From positions 111,642-175,641 of the forward strand of contig NZ_JAJCXB010000010.1 in the NCBI RefSeq assembly GCF_020564935.1: 64,000 nt of DNA, written 5' to 3'. The translations under genes and the position numbers were made by a program. Below are positions 24,029-32,977 of the stretch, piece after piece. The first letter of the stretch is position 1; every line of letters starts with the position of its first letter. This DNA comes from Streptomyces pinistramenti. Lineage in GTDB: Bacteria > Actinomycetota > Actinomycetes > Streptomycetales > Streptomycetaceae. Under the pieces are notes generated by a model. It worked only from the letters and a program-made list of their open reading frames with translations. It had not been told where the DNA came from and did not search any database.

Positions 24029-26365
24029 ATGGCTGAACCGAGCCGTTCGCCACAGCAGACGCAGACCGCACCCGAAGGCCCAGGCCGTCGCAGAGTGCTC
24101 GCCTACCTCCTCGCCGCCCCCACCCTCGCCGTCGGCGTCCGCATAGGCACCGACTCGCTCGACGGGCAGGAGGCCGCGGCTGCCGTCCCGACGCTTCCCC
24201 AGCCCGAGGAACTCTTCGACCTCGGCGACCTGCAGAACCTGGCGGCCGCGCCGACGTCGGGCCTGATCACGGTCCAGGTGCACAAGGACGGCACGGCCTC
24301 GTTCGCGGTGCCCAGGGCCGAGGTCGGCCAGGGCATGACCACCGCGATTGCCATGATGATCGCCGAGGAGCTGGACCTGCCGCTGGACAAGGTGCGGGTC
24401 GCCCTCGCCGACGCCCGCCCCGAGTTGCTGATGAACCAGCTCACCGGCGGCTCCAACTCGATGCGCAGCATGTACCTCCCGGTACGCACCGCGGCGGCCG
24501 TCACCCGGCAGCGATTGCTCGCAACTGCCGCCGCACAGTGGGGCGTTGAGGCATCCGAACTGACCGTGACGGAAGGCGTGATCCGGTGCGGTTCCACGCA
24601 CCGCGCCACGTACGGATCGCTCGCCGAGGCCGCGGCCGCCGTCGGCTCGAAGGTCGTCACGGCCACCGCGCCCCTCAAGTCACGGGACGAGTTCACAGTC
24701 CTGGGCACACCCAGGAACCGTATCGACGCGCTGGAGATCGTCACCGGTCGCAAGAAGTTCGGCATGGACCACCATGTCCCCGATGCCAAGCCGACGATGG
24801 TGCGCCGGCCACCCACCGTCAACGGCACGGTCGAGGCCGTCCACAACGCCGACGTGGTCAGGCGGATGCCGGGCATCACCGATGTCGCGACGGTCAAGCA
24901 CGGCGTGGCGGTGCGCGGCGCGACGTTCGGACAGTGCATCGACGCGCTGCGGGCCCTGGAGGTGGCCTGGGGCCCCGGCACCGTGGACGGGGAGTCGGAC
25001 GACACCGTCCTGCGCAAGCTCAAGGCGGCCGCGCTGCCCATGGTCGTGCCGCCCCTGCTCACCAAGAAGATCGACGCCGAGTTCACCTTCGCGTTCGCCA
25101 GCAACAGCCCGCTGGAGCCCGACAACGCGATTGCCGACGTGCGCGCCGACCGTGCCGAGATCTGGGCGAGCCTGAAGGTGCCGATCGTCGCGCAGAGCGA
25201 GATCGCCGCCCGCCTCGGGCTGCCCGTGAACGCCGTCACCGTGCATGTGGTGGAGGGCGGCGGCTCGTTCGGGCGGCATCTCTTCCACGACGTGGCCGCC
25301 GAAGCCGCCGAGATCTCCCAGAAAATGGGCAAGCCGGTGAAGCTGTCGTGGTCCCGTACCGACAACTTCCGGCATGGCCGCACCCATCCCATGTGCGTCT
25401 CGCGGGTGCGCGCGACGTACGCACGGGGAAATGTCCTCAGCTACGAGCAGCGGCACACCAGTGCGCAGACCGACTTCGGTCACGGCCTCGGCGAGATGAT
25501 CACGTCGACGGCCGCGAAGCTTCCCGTGGCGGGCAATCCGACGTTCGCCGAGACCATCTTCCAGCTGAGCCAGTGCTCGCCCTACCACTTCGGTGTCACC
25601 ACTCAGCTCCTCAACGAGGTACCGCTGAAGTTCCACACCGGCAGCATGCGGAACATCTACTCGCCGAACGTGGCCTGCGCCCGCGAGCTGGTCGTGGACC
25701 AGCTCGCCGCGAAAACGGGCAAGGACCCCGTGGCGTTCCGCCGCGAGTTCCTCCGGGACAAGCGGCTGCGCGTCGTACTGGACAAGGCGGCCGATGAGGG
25801 CAGCTGGGGTACGTCGCTGCCCGAGGGTGTCGCGCAGGGCATCGCGCTGCACACGGAGTACCGCGGAGCGGTCGCCACGCTCGTCGAGATCGACTGCCGG
25901 CCGGAGACCGTCAACCGGAAGATCGAGCACGGGGTGACCGGGCCGCGCGTCACGAAGGCGCTGATGGTCGTGGACGCGGGCTTCGCCATCAACCCCCGCG
26001 GCCTGGAAGCCCAGATGATGGGCGGCCTGAACGACGCCCTCGCCTTGGCGCTCACCTCCAGCCTGCACATCAAGGACGGCATCCCGCTGGAAGGAAGCTG
26101 GGACGACTACTTCTACACGCGCCAGTGGAACACCCCGCCCGAACTGCGGGTCGTCGTCATGCCGAGCACCGGCGACAAGCCGTCCGGGGCAGGCGAGTTG
26201 GGTGTCGCGCCCGCGTTCGCGGCAATCGCCTGCGCCTACGCGCGCGCCACCGGAACGATGCCGACCAGCTTCCCCATCAACCACGGCAAGCTCGGCTTCG
26301 AACCCCTCCCCCTCGAACCGTCCACCCCCCAGTCCCCCACCGACGGTCTCGACCGCGCCTACTGA
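24029..26365 (+). CDS. Molybdenum hydroxylase large subunit (isoquinoline 1-oxidoreductase beta / aldehyde-oxidase type)
   Basis: A 778-residue protein of the xanthine dehydrogenase family, IorB-like branch. GGAAGGA at 24015-24021 sets the ATG at 24029. The N-terminus GRRRVLAYLLAAPTLAVGV reads as a Tat signal or anchor, as expected for exported IorB-type subunits. Molybdopterin-binding features include KDGTASFAVPRAEVGQGMTTAIAMM (about 90-114), GGGSFGRHLFHD (about 410) and a late GAGELGVAPAFAAIA (about 727-741), where the Glu is the catalytic base. A small 2Fe-2S subunit is encoded 19 bases downstream. The pair hydroxylates an aldehyde or N-heterocycle using water; the substrate is unknown. 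The usual cytochrome c electron acceptor gene is not adjacent. Confidence 0.88.
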   Translation: MAEPSRSPQQTQTAPEGPGRRRVLAYLLAAPTLAVGVRIGTDSLDGQEAAAAVPTLPQPEELFDLGDLQNLAAAPTSGLITVQVHKDGTASFAVPRAEVGQGMTTAIAMMIAEELDLPLDKVRVALADARPELLMNQLTGGSNSMRSMYLPVRTAAAVTRQRLLATAAAQWGVEASELTVTEGVIRCGSTHRATYGSLAEAAAAVGSKVVTATAPLKSRDEFTVLGTPRNRIDALEIVTGRKKFGMDHHVPDAKPTMVRRPPTVNGTVEAVHNADVVRRMPGITDVATVKHGVAVRGATFGQCIDALRALEVAWGPGTVDGESDDTVLRKLKAAALPMVVPPLLTKKIDAEFTFAFASNSPLEPDNAIADVRADRAEIWASLKVPIVAQSEIAARLGLPVNAVTVHVVEGGGSFGRHLFHDVAAEAAEISQKMGKPVKLSWSRTDNFRHGRTHPMCVSRVRATYARGNVLSYEQRHTSAQTDFGHGLGEMITSTAAKLPVAGNPTFAETIFQLSQCSPYHFGVTTQLLNEVPLKFHTGSMRNIYSPNVACARELVVDQLAAKTGKDPVAFRREFLRDKRLRVVLDKAADEGSWGTSLPEGVAQGIALHTEYRGAVATLVEIDCRPETVNRKIEHGVTGPRVTKALMVVDAGFAINPRGLEAQMMGGLNDALALALTSSLHIKDGIPLEGSWDDYFYTRQWNTPPELRVVVMPSTGDKPSGAGELGVAPAFAAIACAYARATGTMPTSFPINHGKLGFEPLPLEPSTPQSPTDGLDRAY

Positions 26366-26383
26366 GGAGCCCTGATCACCTCC

Positions 26384-26860
26384 ATGGCAAGCCACACCTT
26401 CAAGCTCAACGGCGAGCGGATCACCGTCGAGGCCGAGGACGACGTACGGCTGTTGTGGGTGCTGCGTGACCTGCTCGGCGTGACAGGCCCCAAGTACGGC
26501 TGCGGGCTCGGCGTCTGCCAGGCGTGCACGTCGCACATCAACGGCAAAGCCTTCAACCCGTGTTCGGTCCCCGTCGCCACGATCGCGCAGGACGACGAGA
26601 TCACCACCATCGAGGGCCTGCCCGGCACGGTCGGCAAGGAACTGCACCCGATGCAGGAAGCCTGGCTCGACCTCGACGTCGCGCAGTGCGGCTACTGCCA
26701 GCCGGGCCAGATCATGGCTGCCGTCGCCAAGGTCCGCCAGGCCGCCGACGCCGGGCGGGAGATCAGCGACGCCGACCTGGACGAGATCCGCAACATCTGC
26801 CGCTGCGGCACGTACACCCGGATCCGCGAAGCCATCAAGGCGGGCGCGAAGAACATGTGA
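26384..26860 (+). CDS. 2Fe-2S subunit of molybdenum hydroxylase (IorA-like)
   Basis: A 158-residue protein with two iron-sulfur domains: an N-terminal plant-ferredoxin-type cluster (CGLGVCQAC about residues 46-54, plus the Cys of NPCSV) and a C-terminal helical domain with QCGYCQPGQI (about 105-114) and NICRCGTY (about 139-146). Length and order match IorA/CoxS small subunits. It passes electrons from the molybdenum centre of the large subunit encoded immediately upstream. The operon stops here; the next gene is convergent. Confidence 0.93.
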   Translation: MASHTFKLNGERITVEAEDDVRLLWVLRDLLGVTGPKYGCGLGVCQACTSHINGKAFNPCSVPVATIAQDDEITTIEGLPGTVGKELHPMQEAWLDLDVAQCGYCQPGQIMAAVAKVRQAADAGREISDADLDEIRNICRCGTYTRIREAIKAGAKNM

Positions 26861-26927
26861 CGGGCTCCCCCGGCTCGCTTGCGCGCGACGGGCATCCGCC
26901 CCCGCCCCGCCCCCGGCTGCGAGGCGC

Positions 26928-27968
26928 TCAGGCCAGCAGGTTGTAGGTGCTCTGCTGGAGCGTCGCCGCGGGTGGGTAGCGGCGGTTGGCGAGGGCGACC
27001 AGGGCGGTCGCGGTGGACGGCCGGAAGGCCAGGATCGCCTCCTGGCCGGGGGTGGCGCCGCTGTGGAAGAAGAACGGGCCGTGATCGGACGGGTGCTGGA
27101 ACCAGCTGAGGCTGTGCGTGTGCTCCCGGTGGCGCCCGTGGCGCAGCAGCGGTTCCCGTACGTAGCGGAGCGCGTCGGCCAGCAGGGGGTGGCGGCCGGG
27201 GTCGAGGAGCGCCTCAAGGTAGCTGAGCAGGTCGCCGGGGGTGGCGCGGACGGCGCCGGCCGCGCCCCAGCCGCCGGGCGCGAAGGGCGGGCAGGGCTCG
27301 TCCCCGGTGAGGTCGTGGCCGAGGGCGTCACGGTGGTCGTAGGGCGCGGACAGGGTGGTGTCGGCGAGGCCGAGCGGGCCAAGGACGTGGGTGGCCATCA
27401 GGTTCGGGAAGGGCGTGCCGGTGGCGTGGGTGAGGGCGGGGCCGAGGAGGGCGACGCCGAAGTTCGAGTAGTGCCAGCGCGTTCCCGGGGTGCTGCGGGG
27501 CCGGCAGCGGGCGAAGGCGCCGAGCATCCGCGGCTGGGTCGAGTGCGCGTAGGGATTCGCGTGGAACCTGGCGCGCGGCTGGAGATAGACGCTCCAGGGC
27601 AGGCGGGGCAGCCCCGAGGTGTGGGTGGCGAGGTGGAACAGGGTGATGGCGTCCCGTCGCGCGTGCGGCAGGACGGGCGGTGGCAGGAGAGCGGAGAGGC
27701 GGTCGCTGAAGCCGAGGACGCGCTGGTGGGCGAGGGTAGCGAGGAGCAGTCCCGTGAAGGTCTTCGTCACCGAACCGATCTCGAAGCGCAGGTCCTCACG
27801 GGCGCAGGCGGGGGCGTGCAGCCTCGTGCCGCGCGCCCCGGCGAGGCCGGTTCCTCCCGTGACGATCGTGCGGTGGCCTTCCTGCGACAGGGCCAGGACG
27901 ACGTCCGGGGCGTCGACGGAATCGACGATGGCGCGCAGGTCAGCCTGCGTGGGGGACGGGGCCGTCAT
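26928..27968 (-). CDS. Class C beta-lactamase-like serine hydrolase
   Basis: A 346-residue protein of the beta-lactamase/D-alanyl-carboxypeptidase/esterase family. The catalytic set is visible: SVTK (Ser66-Lys69), YSN (Tyr167-Asn169) and HSG (302-304). No signal peptide is apparent, so it is probably cytoplasmic, unlike most penicillin-binding relatives. The ATG overlaps the stop of the upstream gene (ATGA, 27965-27968). It is the last gene of a five-gene leftward operon starting with a 63-residue peptide, so a peptidase or transacylase acting on that peptide is one possible role. Enzymes of this fold also act as esterases. Confidence 0.85.
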   Translation of the reverse strand: MTAPSPTQADLRAIVDSVDAPDVVLALSQEGHRTIVTGGTGLAGARGTRLHAPACAREDLRFEIGSVTKTFTGLLLATLAHQRVLGFSDRLSALLPPPVLPHARRDAITLFHLATHTSGLPRLPWSVYLQPRARFHANPYAHSTQPRMLGAFARCRPRSTPGTRWHYSNFGVALLGPALTHATGTPFPNLMATHVLGPLGLADTTLSAPYDHRDALGHDLTGDEPCPPFAPGGWGAAGAVRATPGDLLSYLEALLDPGRHPLLADALRYVREPLLRHGRHREHTHSLSWFQHPSDHGPFFFHSGATPGQEAILAFRPSTATALVALANRRYPPAATLQQSTYNLLA

Positions 27969-28936
27969 GACGGGGAGCCGTTCAGGGCCGTCAGTGCGCG
28001 GGACGTGGCCATGGTCGAGGCGAAGACGGCGACGAGCGTGGGGTGGTACAGCGTGCCGAACTCATCGCCGTCCGCGGACCGGGTGCGCTCCAACGGCATG
28101 GCGCCATCGGGTCCTTGGGCCTCCGCGAAGCGCTGCCAGGCGGTGCCGTCGAACGCGGGCGTGGGCAGCATCGCGTCGACGACGAGGAGTTCCCCGAGCA
28201 GGTCCCAGTGCTCCTTCTCGCGCCACTCGTCCACCCAGGCGGGCAGCCAGAGCGTCAGGTAGTCGGCGAGGTCGCCGGGGAGCGCATCGAGGCGGGCTCC
28301 CCAGTCGGTGAGGTGGAAGACGGTGTGGGTGACCAGGTAGGCGATGTGGTAGTCGACCGTCCACGGCTCCGGGGTCTGCGCGAGCCAGGTCCTGCGGAGG
28401 GCGGCGGCCGTCGCGGTGCCGGACGTCAGCTCGGCGCGGGCCTCATGGCGGGTGAGTCCCAGGCGCCGGCTCGGCAGCGTCTCCAGCGCCTGCCAGCTGC
28501 GGGTGCTCACCATCAGCCGGGCGTGCCGCTCCACCTCGGGGTGGTGGTAGCCCAGCTCCCGGAAGGCCGTATACACCTCCAGAGGGACGGGCGAGAGCGG
28601 CTCGCCGCGCTGCATCCAGGCCAGCAGGCCCCCGCCGTCGAGCACGTCCCGCCAGGCGAAATCGAGGAGCCGCCGCATCTGCGCCGCCTGGCTGGTGCCG
28701 GCGACACCTTCGCGGGTCAGGACCCGTCCCATGAGGGCGAGTTCGCCGACCGGCTTGAAGAACTCCTTGACCTCGTCGGCGGAAGCACCACGGTCCGGGG
28801 CCCGGAATCCACCCCGGTGTTCTTCCAGCCAGTGCACCGCGCGCGAGCCCACCCGGTGCATCAGGGCCGTGGCACCGGCCCCGCCGGTATCCGCGCCGCC
28901 CCCACGGGGCACGCGCTTCGGAGTCTCCCCGGTCAT
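27965..28936 (-). CDS. Conserved protein of unknown function, paralogue B of a tandem pair
   Basis: A 323-residue soluble, mostly helical protein related over its whole length to the protein encoded just upstream. Shared landmarks: a helix with (H/R)WLxxHRxxFRxP near the start, KPVGELALMGRVL, LLDFAWRDV, LxVYxxFxELGxHH, and the strongly conserved THTVFHLTDWG near residue 210, then YLTLWLPAWVDE and WDLLGELLVVDAML. AAGGAGG precedes the ATG at 28936, which also overlaps the upstream stop. The repeated Trp/His-rich helices suggest an alpha/alpha barrel or solenoid. I do not recognise an enzyme family. Confidence 0.7.
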   Translation of the reverse strand: MTGETPKRVPRGGGADTGGAGATALMHRVGSRAVHWLEEHRGGFRAPDRGASADEVKEFFKPVGELALMGRVLTREGVAGTSQAAQMRRLLDFAWRDVLDGGGLLAWMQRGEPLSPVPLEVYTAFRELGYHHPEVERHARLMVSTRSWQALETLPSRRLGLTRHEARAELTSGTATAAALRRTWLAQTPEPWTVDYHIAYLVTHTVFHLTDWGARLDALPGDLADYLTLWLPAWVDEWREKEHWDLLGELLVVDAMLPTPAFDGTAWQRFAEAQGPDGAMPLERTRSADGDEFGTLYHPTLVAVFASTMATSRALTALNGSPS

Positions 28937-29901
28937 CGTCCGGCCTCCTTGAGCGTAGGGGCGACCGCCCCTGCGGAGGCCGCGGCATGGCTGGTGAGCG
29001 CGGCGGCGAAGGCGATGACCAGCGTGGAGTGGTAGCAGGAGCGGAACGCGAGCGGGGAGCCCGCCCTCGGATGCTCCGGGTCCGGTCCGTCGGCCTCCTG
29101 CGCGTGCTCCGGTATCGATCCGTCGGGCCGCTGCGCCTCCTGGAGTGCCCGCCACGCGTCGTCGGCACCGGGAAGCGTTCCCGGCGGGGCCAGCACGGCG
29201 GCTACGGCCAGCAGTTCGCCGGCCAGGTCCCAGTGGCCCGCCTCCACCGTGCACTCCAGCCAGGCCGGCAGCCACAGCAGGAGGTAGTCGCGGACGGCGG
29301 CGGGCAACCGGTGCGGCTCGCTGCCCCAGTTGGTCAGGTGGAACACGTAGTGGGTGGCGTCGTAGCCGGTGTCCGTGGTGTAGGCCCAGGGCTCGGGAAG
29401 ACCGCCGAGCCAGGTGCGGGCCTGTGCCGCTGCCCGGTCCGTGTGCGGTGTCAGGCCGAGCCGGTGTTCCGCCTGGAGCACGGCCAGCGTGCGGGTGGGC
29501 GGGCGCTCGGCGAGCCGCCAGGCGCGGGTGGCGGCGAGGTCCCGCATCTGTGCCTCGAAGGAGTCGTGGTGCCGCCCCGCCTCGGCGAAGACCGCGTACA
29601 GCTCCAGGGGGTAGGCGGCGTGGGGTTCGCGGCGCACCAGCGCGGCGAAGACCTCGCCCCGGCCGGTCTCGTGCCAGGCGAAGTCGAACAACTCCTGTGC
29701 CCGACGGACCACTTCACCGCTCGTGCCGCTCAGCCGTCCGATGGTGTACGTCAGTTGCGCCAGCTCGCCCAGTGGGCGCACCGTCCAACTGCGGTCGTGG
29801 CGCGGGTCGGTGTAATCGTGCGGCAGCCGGAATTCGTCACGGTGCGCGGAGAGCCACCGCAGCGCCCCCTCAGCGACTCCCTCCAGGGCCGCGCCCCTCA
29901 C
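28933..29901 (-). CDS. Conserved protein of unknown function, paralogue A of a tandem pair
   Basis: A 322-residue helical protein. The GTG at 29901 overlaps the stop of the upstream gene by GTGA; earlier in-frame codons lie inside that gene and are not used. It shares with its downstream neighbour the blocks RPLGELAQLTYTIG, ELFDFAWHET, YPLELYAVFAEAGRHHDSFE, THYVFHLTNWG and YLLLWLPAWLE with WDLAGELLAVAAVL. No transmembrane segment, signal or cofactor motif is seen. Tandem duplication followed by divergence suggests a heterodimer or two related steps. Translational coupling to genes on both sides argues for a fixed stoichiometry. Function unknown. Confidence 0.7.
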   Translation of the reverse strand: MRGAALEGVAEGALRWLSAHRDEFRLPHDYTDPRHDRSWTVRPLGELAQLTYTIGRLSGTSGEVVRRAQELFDFAWHETGRGEVFAALVRREPHAAYPLELYAVFAEAGRHHDSFEAQMRDLAATRAWRLAERPPTRTLAVLQAEHRLGLTPHTDRAAAQARTWLGGLPEPWAYTTDTGYDATHYVFHLTNWGSEPHRLPAAVRDYLLLWLPAWLECTVEAGHWDLAGELLAVAAVLAPPGTLPGADDAWRALQEAQRPDGSIPEHAQEADGPDPEHPRAGSPLAFRSCYHSTLVIAFAAALTSHAAASAGAVAPTLKEAGR

Positions 29902-30596
29902 CGCTCGCCCCGGGCCAGAGCCTGTGCGGCGCGCACGTGCAGAGCCGCCCGCGCGTCGCCGGCGCCGACCTGGGCGACCAGCGCCAGGCCCGCCGCCAGC
30001 CCCAGCGAGGCGGGGGCGCATCCGGCGGCGGCGAGCCAGCGGCCCACCGCCGCCGCCTGCACCCAGTCCTGACGGCGCATGGCGCGGACGAACCCCCGGG
30101 AGAGGTCGTCGGCACGGGCGGCCGCGGCCGGGAGCAACGCGGTGGCCGTGGGGCCTGCGAGGGAGGCGAGTTGGGCGAAGCGGTGGGTGATCTGCTGCCA
30201 GCTGCCGTCCACGGCCCAGGCGACCTCGGGTTCGGCGGCGGCGACCGCGGCCGGTGCTCCCCCGGGGCCCGCCCGGTGCAGCGCCGCCGTCAGCCCCCAG
30301 TGGGTCCAGGTGCTGGGCACGGACGAGGTGTCGGGCGGGAAGGCACGGGCCGCCCCGCCGGCGAGCGCCAGGTCCCCCTGCGATACCGGCATCCCCAGGA
30401 ACGCCCACGGCGCCAGCACGTCCGCCCCCAGCACCCGGGCCGCCGCCAGGGCGACGGGATCGTCCGCATGGGTGATCAGGGAAGCGGAGAGGTCGAAGGG
30501 GTTGCCCCCGCCGTTGTGCAAGGCGGAGGCAACCGTGTGGGCGATGCGCTGAACGGTTTCGTGTACCGCTGAGCCGTTCCGCCCCGTCGTTGTCAC
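29898..30596 (-). CDS. Unrecognised Ala-rich helical protein of the small-peptide operon
   Basis: A 232-residue protein starting at GTG 30596, eight bases after the stop of the 63-residue peptide. It is rich in Ala, Trp and Gly, with predicted helices, and motifs ADVLAPWAFLGMPVSQGDLALAGGAARAF (about 60-88) and STWTHWGLTAALHRA (about 97-111). No signal peptide. The arrangement 'small peptide, orphan helical protein, paralogue pair, serine hydrolase', all overlapping or nearly so, means it works with them. Family not recognised. Confidence 0.6.
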   Translation of the reverse strand: MTTTGRNGSAVHETVQRIAHTVASALHNGGGNPFDLSASLITHADDPVALAAARVLGADVLAPWAFLGMPVSQGDLALAGGAARAFPPDTSSVPSTWTHWGLTAALHRAGPGGAPAAVAAAEPEVAWAVDGSWQQITHRFAQLASLAGPTATALLPAAAARADDLSRGFVRAMRRQDWVQAAAVGRWLAAAGCAPASLGLAAGLALVAQVGAGDARAALHVRAAQALARGER

Positions 30597-30604
30597 GTCG
30601 CGTT

Positions 30605-30796
30605 CTACTTCTTCGGCTTCGGACGCGGCGTGGGCGGGGACAGCAGCCCCTCGCCTCCACCGAGGAGCGCTCCCAGGCACTCGGCAGTGTCGTGGAACGT
30701 GCCGTCCGCCTCGGTGGGGCTCAGCAGCGCTTCGACCTCCTCCACCAGCTCGTCTGTGGGTGCGGTCACGCCGGCACGGGTTTTCGTGGGCAGCAT
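30605..30796 (-). CDS. 63-residue peptide, candidate precursor or carrier-like small protein
   Basis: AGGAGG lies eight bases before the ATG at 30796, the strongest ribosome site in this operon, so the frame is surely translated. The sequence has an acidic helix (TDELVEEVEALLSPTEADG, about 14-32), a single Cys near residue 40 (TAECLGALLGGGEG) and a basic Pro-rich tail (SPPTPRPKPKK). An acidic amphipathic leader with a distinct tail is typical of RiPP precursors, and high expression relative to the genes behind it also fits. It could instead be a small structural or regulatory subunit. It is first in the leftward operon running to 26928. Confidence 0.6.
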   Translation of the reverse strand: MLPTKTRAGVTAPTDELVEEVEALLSPTEADGTFHDTAECLGALLGGGEGLLSPPTPRPKPKK

Positions 30797-31361
30797 GTGA
30801 TCAGCCTCCTGTCACGATTTCAGCCCTTGTGTGGCTGATTCAGGTTAGGCACAGAGCCAAGACCCCCGCATGTCGGTACGGGGGCAACACCGGGACGGGA
30901 CCGGGGTGGCAGGGGTGCGGCAGGGGCGACCGGGGCGGCACCCGAGTCGGCCCGTGTGCGATGGCGGCCGGTCGGCCGCATCGCGGCGGGACCGGATCCC
31001 GACAGTCAACTTCACCTCGTTTGACGGCAGTTGGTGCGAAACGGCCGCCTGCACCCTTGGCCATGCATACGCGAGGCCGCTGCGGCACAGCTCGCCGACA
31101 ACCTATGACCAAAGCTCTCCCGCCGGGTGCCACGACTGGATCCGGGTGCCACAACTGGCCTCATTCACACGTCCGGCCCGCCCCGGCTTGCACAACACCC
31201 CGGTGGGCCGCGCCGACGGCCTCACCCGGGTATTCGTACCCACAGCAGACTCCGCACGGAATGACTCCAAGCAGCACATCCAGGACGGCGGCTGGCCGCA
31301 GCACCCGTGCGCGTCTCCGAGCACCGCTCCCCTTCCGCCGGGCACCCACCCCGCCCCCGGA
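30797..31361. other. Intergenic region upstream of the small-peptide operon
   Basis: 565 bases without a convincing gene. Its right end abuts the stop of the enoyl-CoA hydratase-like gene, so the leftward operon promoter must lie within it, or transcription could read through from upstream. Open frames here have poor codon bias. The patch 30797-30850 is AT-richer and is the likeliest promoter site. Confidence 0.45.
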
Positions 31362-32423
31362 TCAGACCGACACCTCCACCACCCCGAGGCCCAGCTCATC
31401 CTCCCCCAACGACCGGAAATGCCGGTCGACTTCGGCGTCCGTGACATCCTCCAGCCGCGCCGGTGACCAGTGCGGAGTGCGGTCCTTGTCGACGATCCGG
31501 GCGCGGATGCCCTCGACCAGGTCGGCCGAGCCGAGCGCGACCGAGGCGACGCGGTAGTCCTGGTCGAGCACCCGCTCCAGCGAGCCGAGCCGCCGGGCCC
31601 CGCGCACAGCGGCGAGGGTGACCTTCAAGGAGGTGGGCGAGTGCTCCAGCATCGTCTGCGCGGCATGCTTGGCCGCCGGCTCGCCGCTCTGTTCCAGCCG
31701 GTCGACGATCTCCTCGACGGTGTCGGCCGCGTAGCAGGAGTCGATCCAGCCGCGGTGGGCGGCCAGTTCGGCCTCCGGTGCCGCCTCCGCGTGACGGCGT
31801 ACGGCATCCGGCACGTCCGTGACGGCGAGGTCGGCGGCGAATTCCGGGAGCCGGGCGGCGGGCACCAGGTGGTCGGCGAGCCCGCACAGCAGCGCGTCCC
31901 CGGCCGTCATCGAGGCGCCGGTCAGCGCAAGATGGGTGCCCAGCTCTCCCGGCGCACCGGCCAGCAGATGGAGGCCGCCGACGTCCGGTACGAAGCCGAT
32001 GGCGGTCTCCGGCATGGCGATCCGCGAGCGTTCGGTGACGATCCGCACGCCGCCGTGCGCCGATACGCCGACGCCGCCGCCCATCACGATGCCGTCCATC
32101 AGGGCGACGTACGGCTTGGAGTAGCGGGCGGTACGGGCGTTGAGGCGGTACTCGTCGCGCCAGAAGGCCAGGGAGGCGGCGCCGTCGCCGTCGCGCGCGT
32201 CGTCATGAATGGCGCGGATGTCGCCACCGGCGCACAACCCCCGCTCGCCGGAACCGCTGAGCACCACGGTCGCCACCTCGCGGTCCTGCTCCCACGCGGT
32301 CAACGCGTCGTCGAGGAGCCGCACCATGCGGTGGGTGAGGGAGTTCAGGGCGCGCGGCCGGTTGAGGGTGAGGTACCCGGCGTGGCCTTCGGTGCGCAGC
32401 AGTACGGAGTCGTCGGCGGTCAT
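31362..32423 (-). CDS. Enoyl-CoA hydratase/isomerase family, 3-hydroxyisobutyryl-CoA hydrolase-like
   Basis: A 353-residue crotonase-fold enzyme. GGAG precedes the ATG at 32423. Signatures: LNRPRALNSLTHRMV (about 19-33), the oxyanion-hole segments GERGLCAGGDIRA (about 59-71) and MDGIVMGGGVGVSAHG (about 108-123), and MPETAIGFVPDVGG (about 135-148) with the catalytic Glu/Asp expected in 3-hydroxyisobutyryl-CoA hydrolases. The C-terminal helical extension (about 230-353) is also typical of that subfamily. The role would be valine or propionate-type catabolism. It is monocistronic as far as can be seen. Confidence 0.85.
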   Translation of the reverse strand: MTADDSVLLRTEGHAGYLTLNRPRALNSLTHRMVRLLDDALTAWEQDREVATVVLSGSGERGLCAGGDIRAIHDDARDGDGAASLAFWRDEYRLNARTARYSKPYVALMDGIVMGGGVGVSAHGGVRIVTERSRIAMPETAIGFVPDVGGLHLLAGAPGELGTHLALTGASMTAGDALLCGLADHLVPAARLPEFAADLAVTDVPDAVRRHAEAAPEAELAAHRGWIDSCYAADTVEEIVDRLEQSGEPAAKHAAQTMLEHSPTSLKVTLAAVRGARRLGSLERVLDQDYRVASVALGSADLVEGIRARIVDKDRTPHWSPARLEDVTDAEVDRHFRSLGEDELGLGVVEVSV

Positions 32424-32692
32424 CGGACGGCTCCGGTGCGGGGCGGGGCGGTGGCTGGCATGGCTCGAATCGGTCCTTCCCGTTCTGCTGCGCCCGCGGT
32501 CCGCGAACGGCCTCGGCCTCCCTGGCCCAGACGCCCCCAGTCCATCAGACGGGTCTGACACCCGTACCGGCGCGGTGACGGTTCGCGGGTTAAGGACCGT
32601 GGACCGGCGGGCACAACAAGCGGGGTGTGCCGGTGCGGGCCGCGTGCCGCGACCGCTCGCGACGACCGCTTCCCGGGAGAGGAGGGACACCG

Positions 32693-32977
32693 ATGTCCCC
32701 CGACGACAGGCGCCGACTCGCCGACCTCACCGAGCAGTTCCGGCATCCGGCCCCGAGGCGCGTCGCTCGCCCGGCTGCCCGCGGCCGCCAAGGGTCGCGG
32801 CCCGTCCGGCAGGGCGGTCGACTGCTGCTGGCCGTCGCACTCGGGGGCCTGGCCTACGGCATCGCCGTCTCCCACGGCCTGGTGATCGCGGCCTGTCTGA
32901 TGCTGGCCGGCCTGGCCGCGCAGCTCGTCGGCCGCGGACGGGGACGGCGGCCCTGGCCCGCTGCCGGGCGCAGCTGA
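32693..32977 (+). CDS. Small DUF3040-like membrane protein
   Basis: 94 residues from the ATG at 32693, with GGAGAGGAGGG directly upstream. The layout is an N-terminal charged helix (DDRRRLADLTEQFRHPAP), a basic linker, and two short hydrophobic segments (LLLAVALGGLAYGIAVS and VIAACLMLAGLAAQLVG). This matches the DUF3040 style common in Streptomyces, though the usual opening motif is not exact. Function unknown. Confidence 0.55.
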   Translation: MSPDDRRRLADLTEQFRHPAPRRVARPAARGRQGSRPVRQGGRLLLAVALGGLAYGIAVSHGLVIAACLMLAGLAAQLVGRGRGRRPWPAAGRS

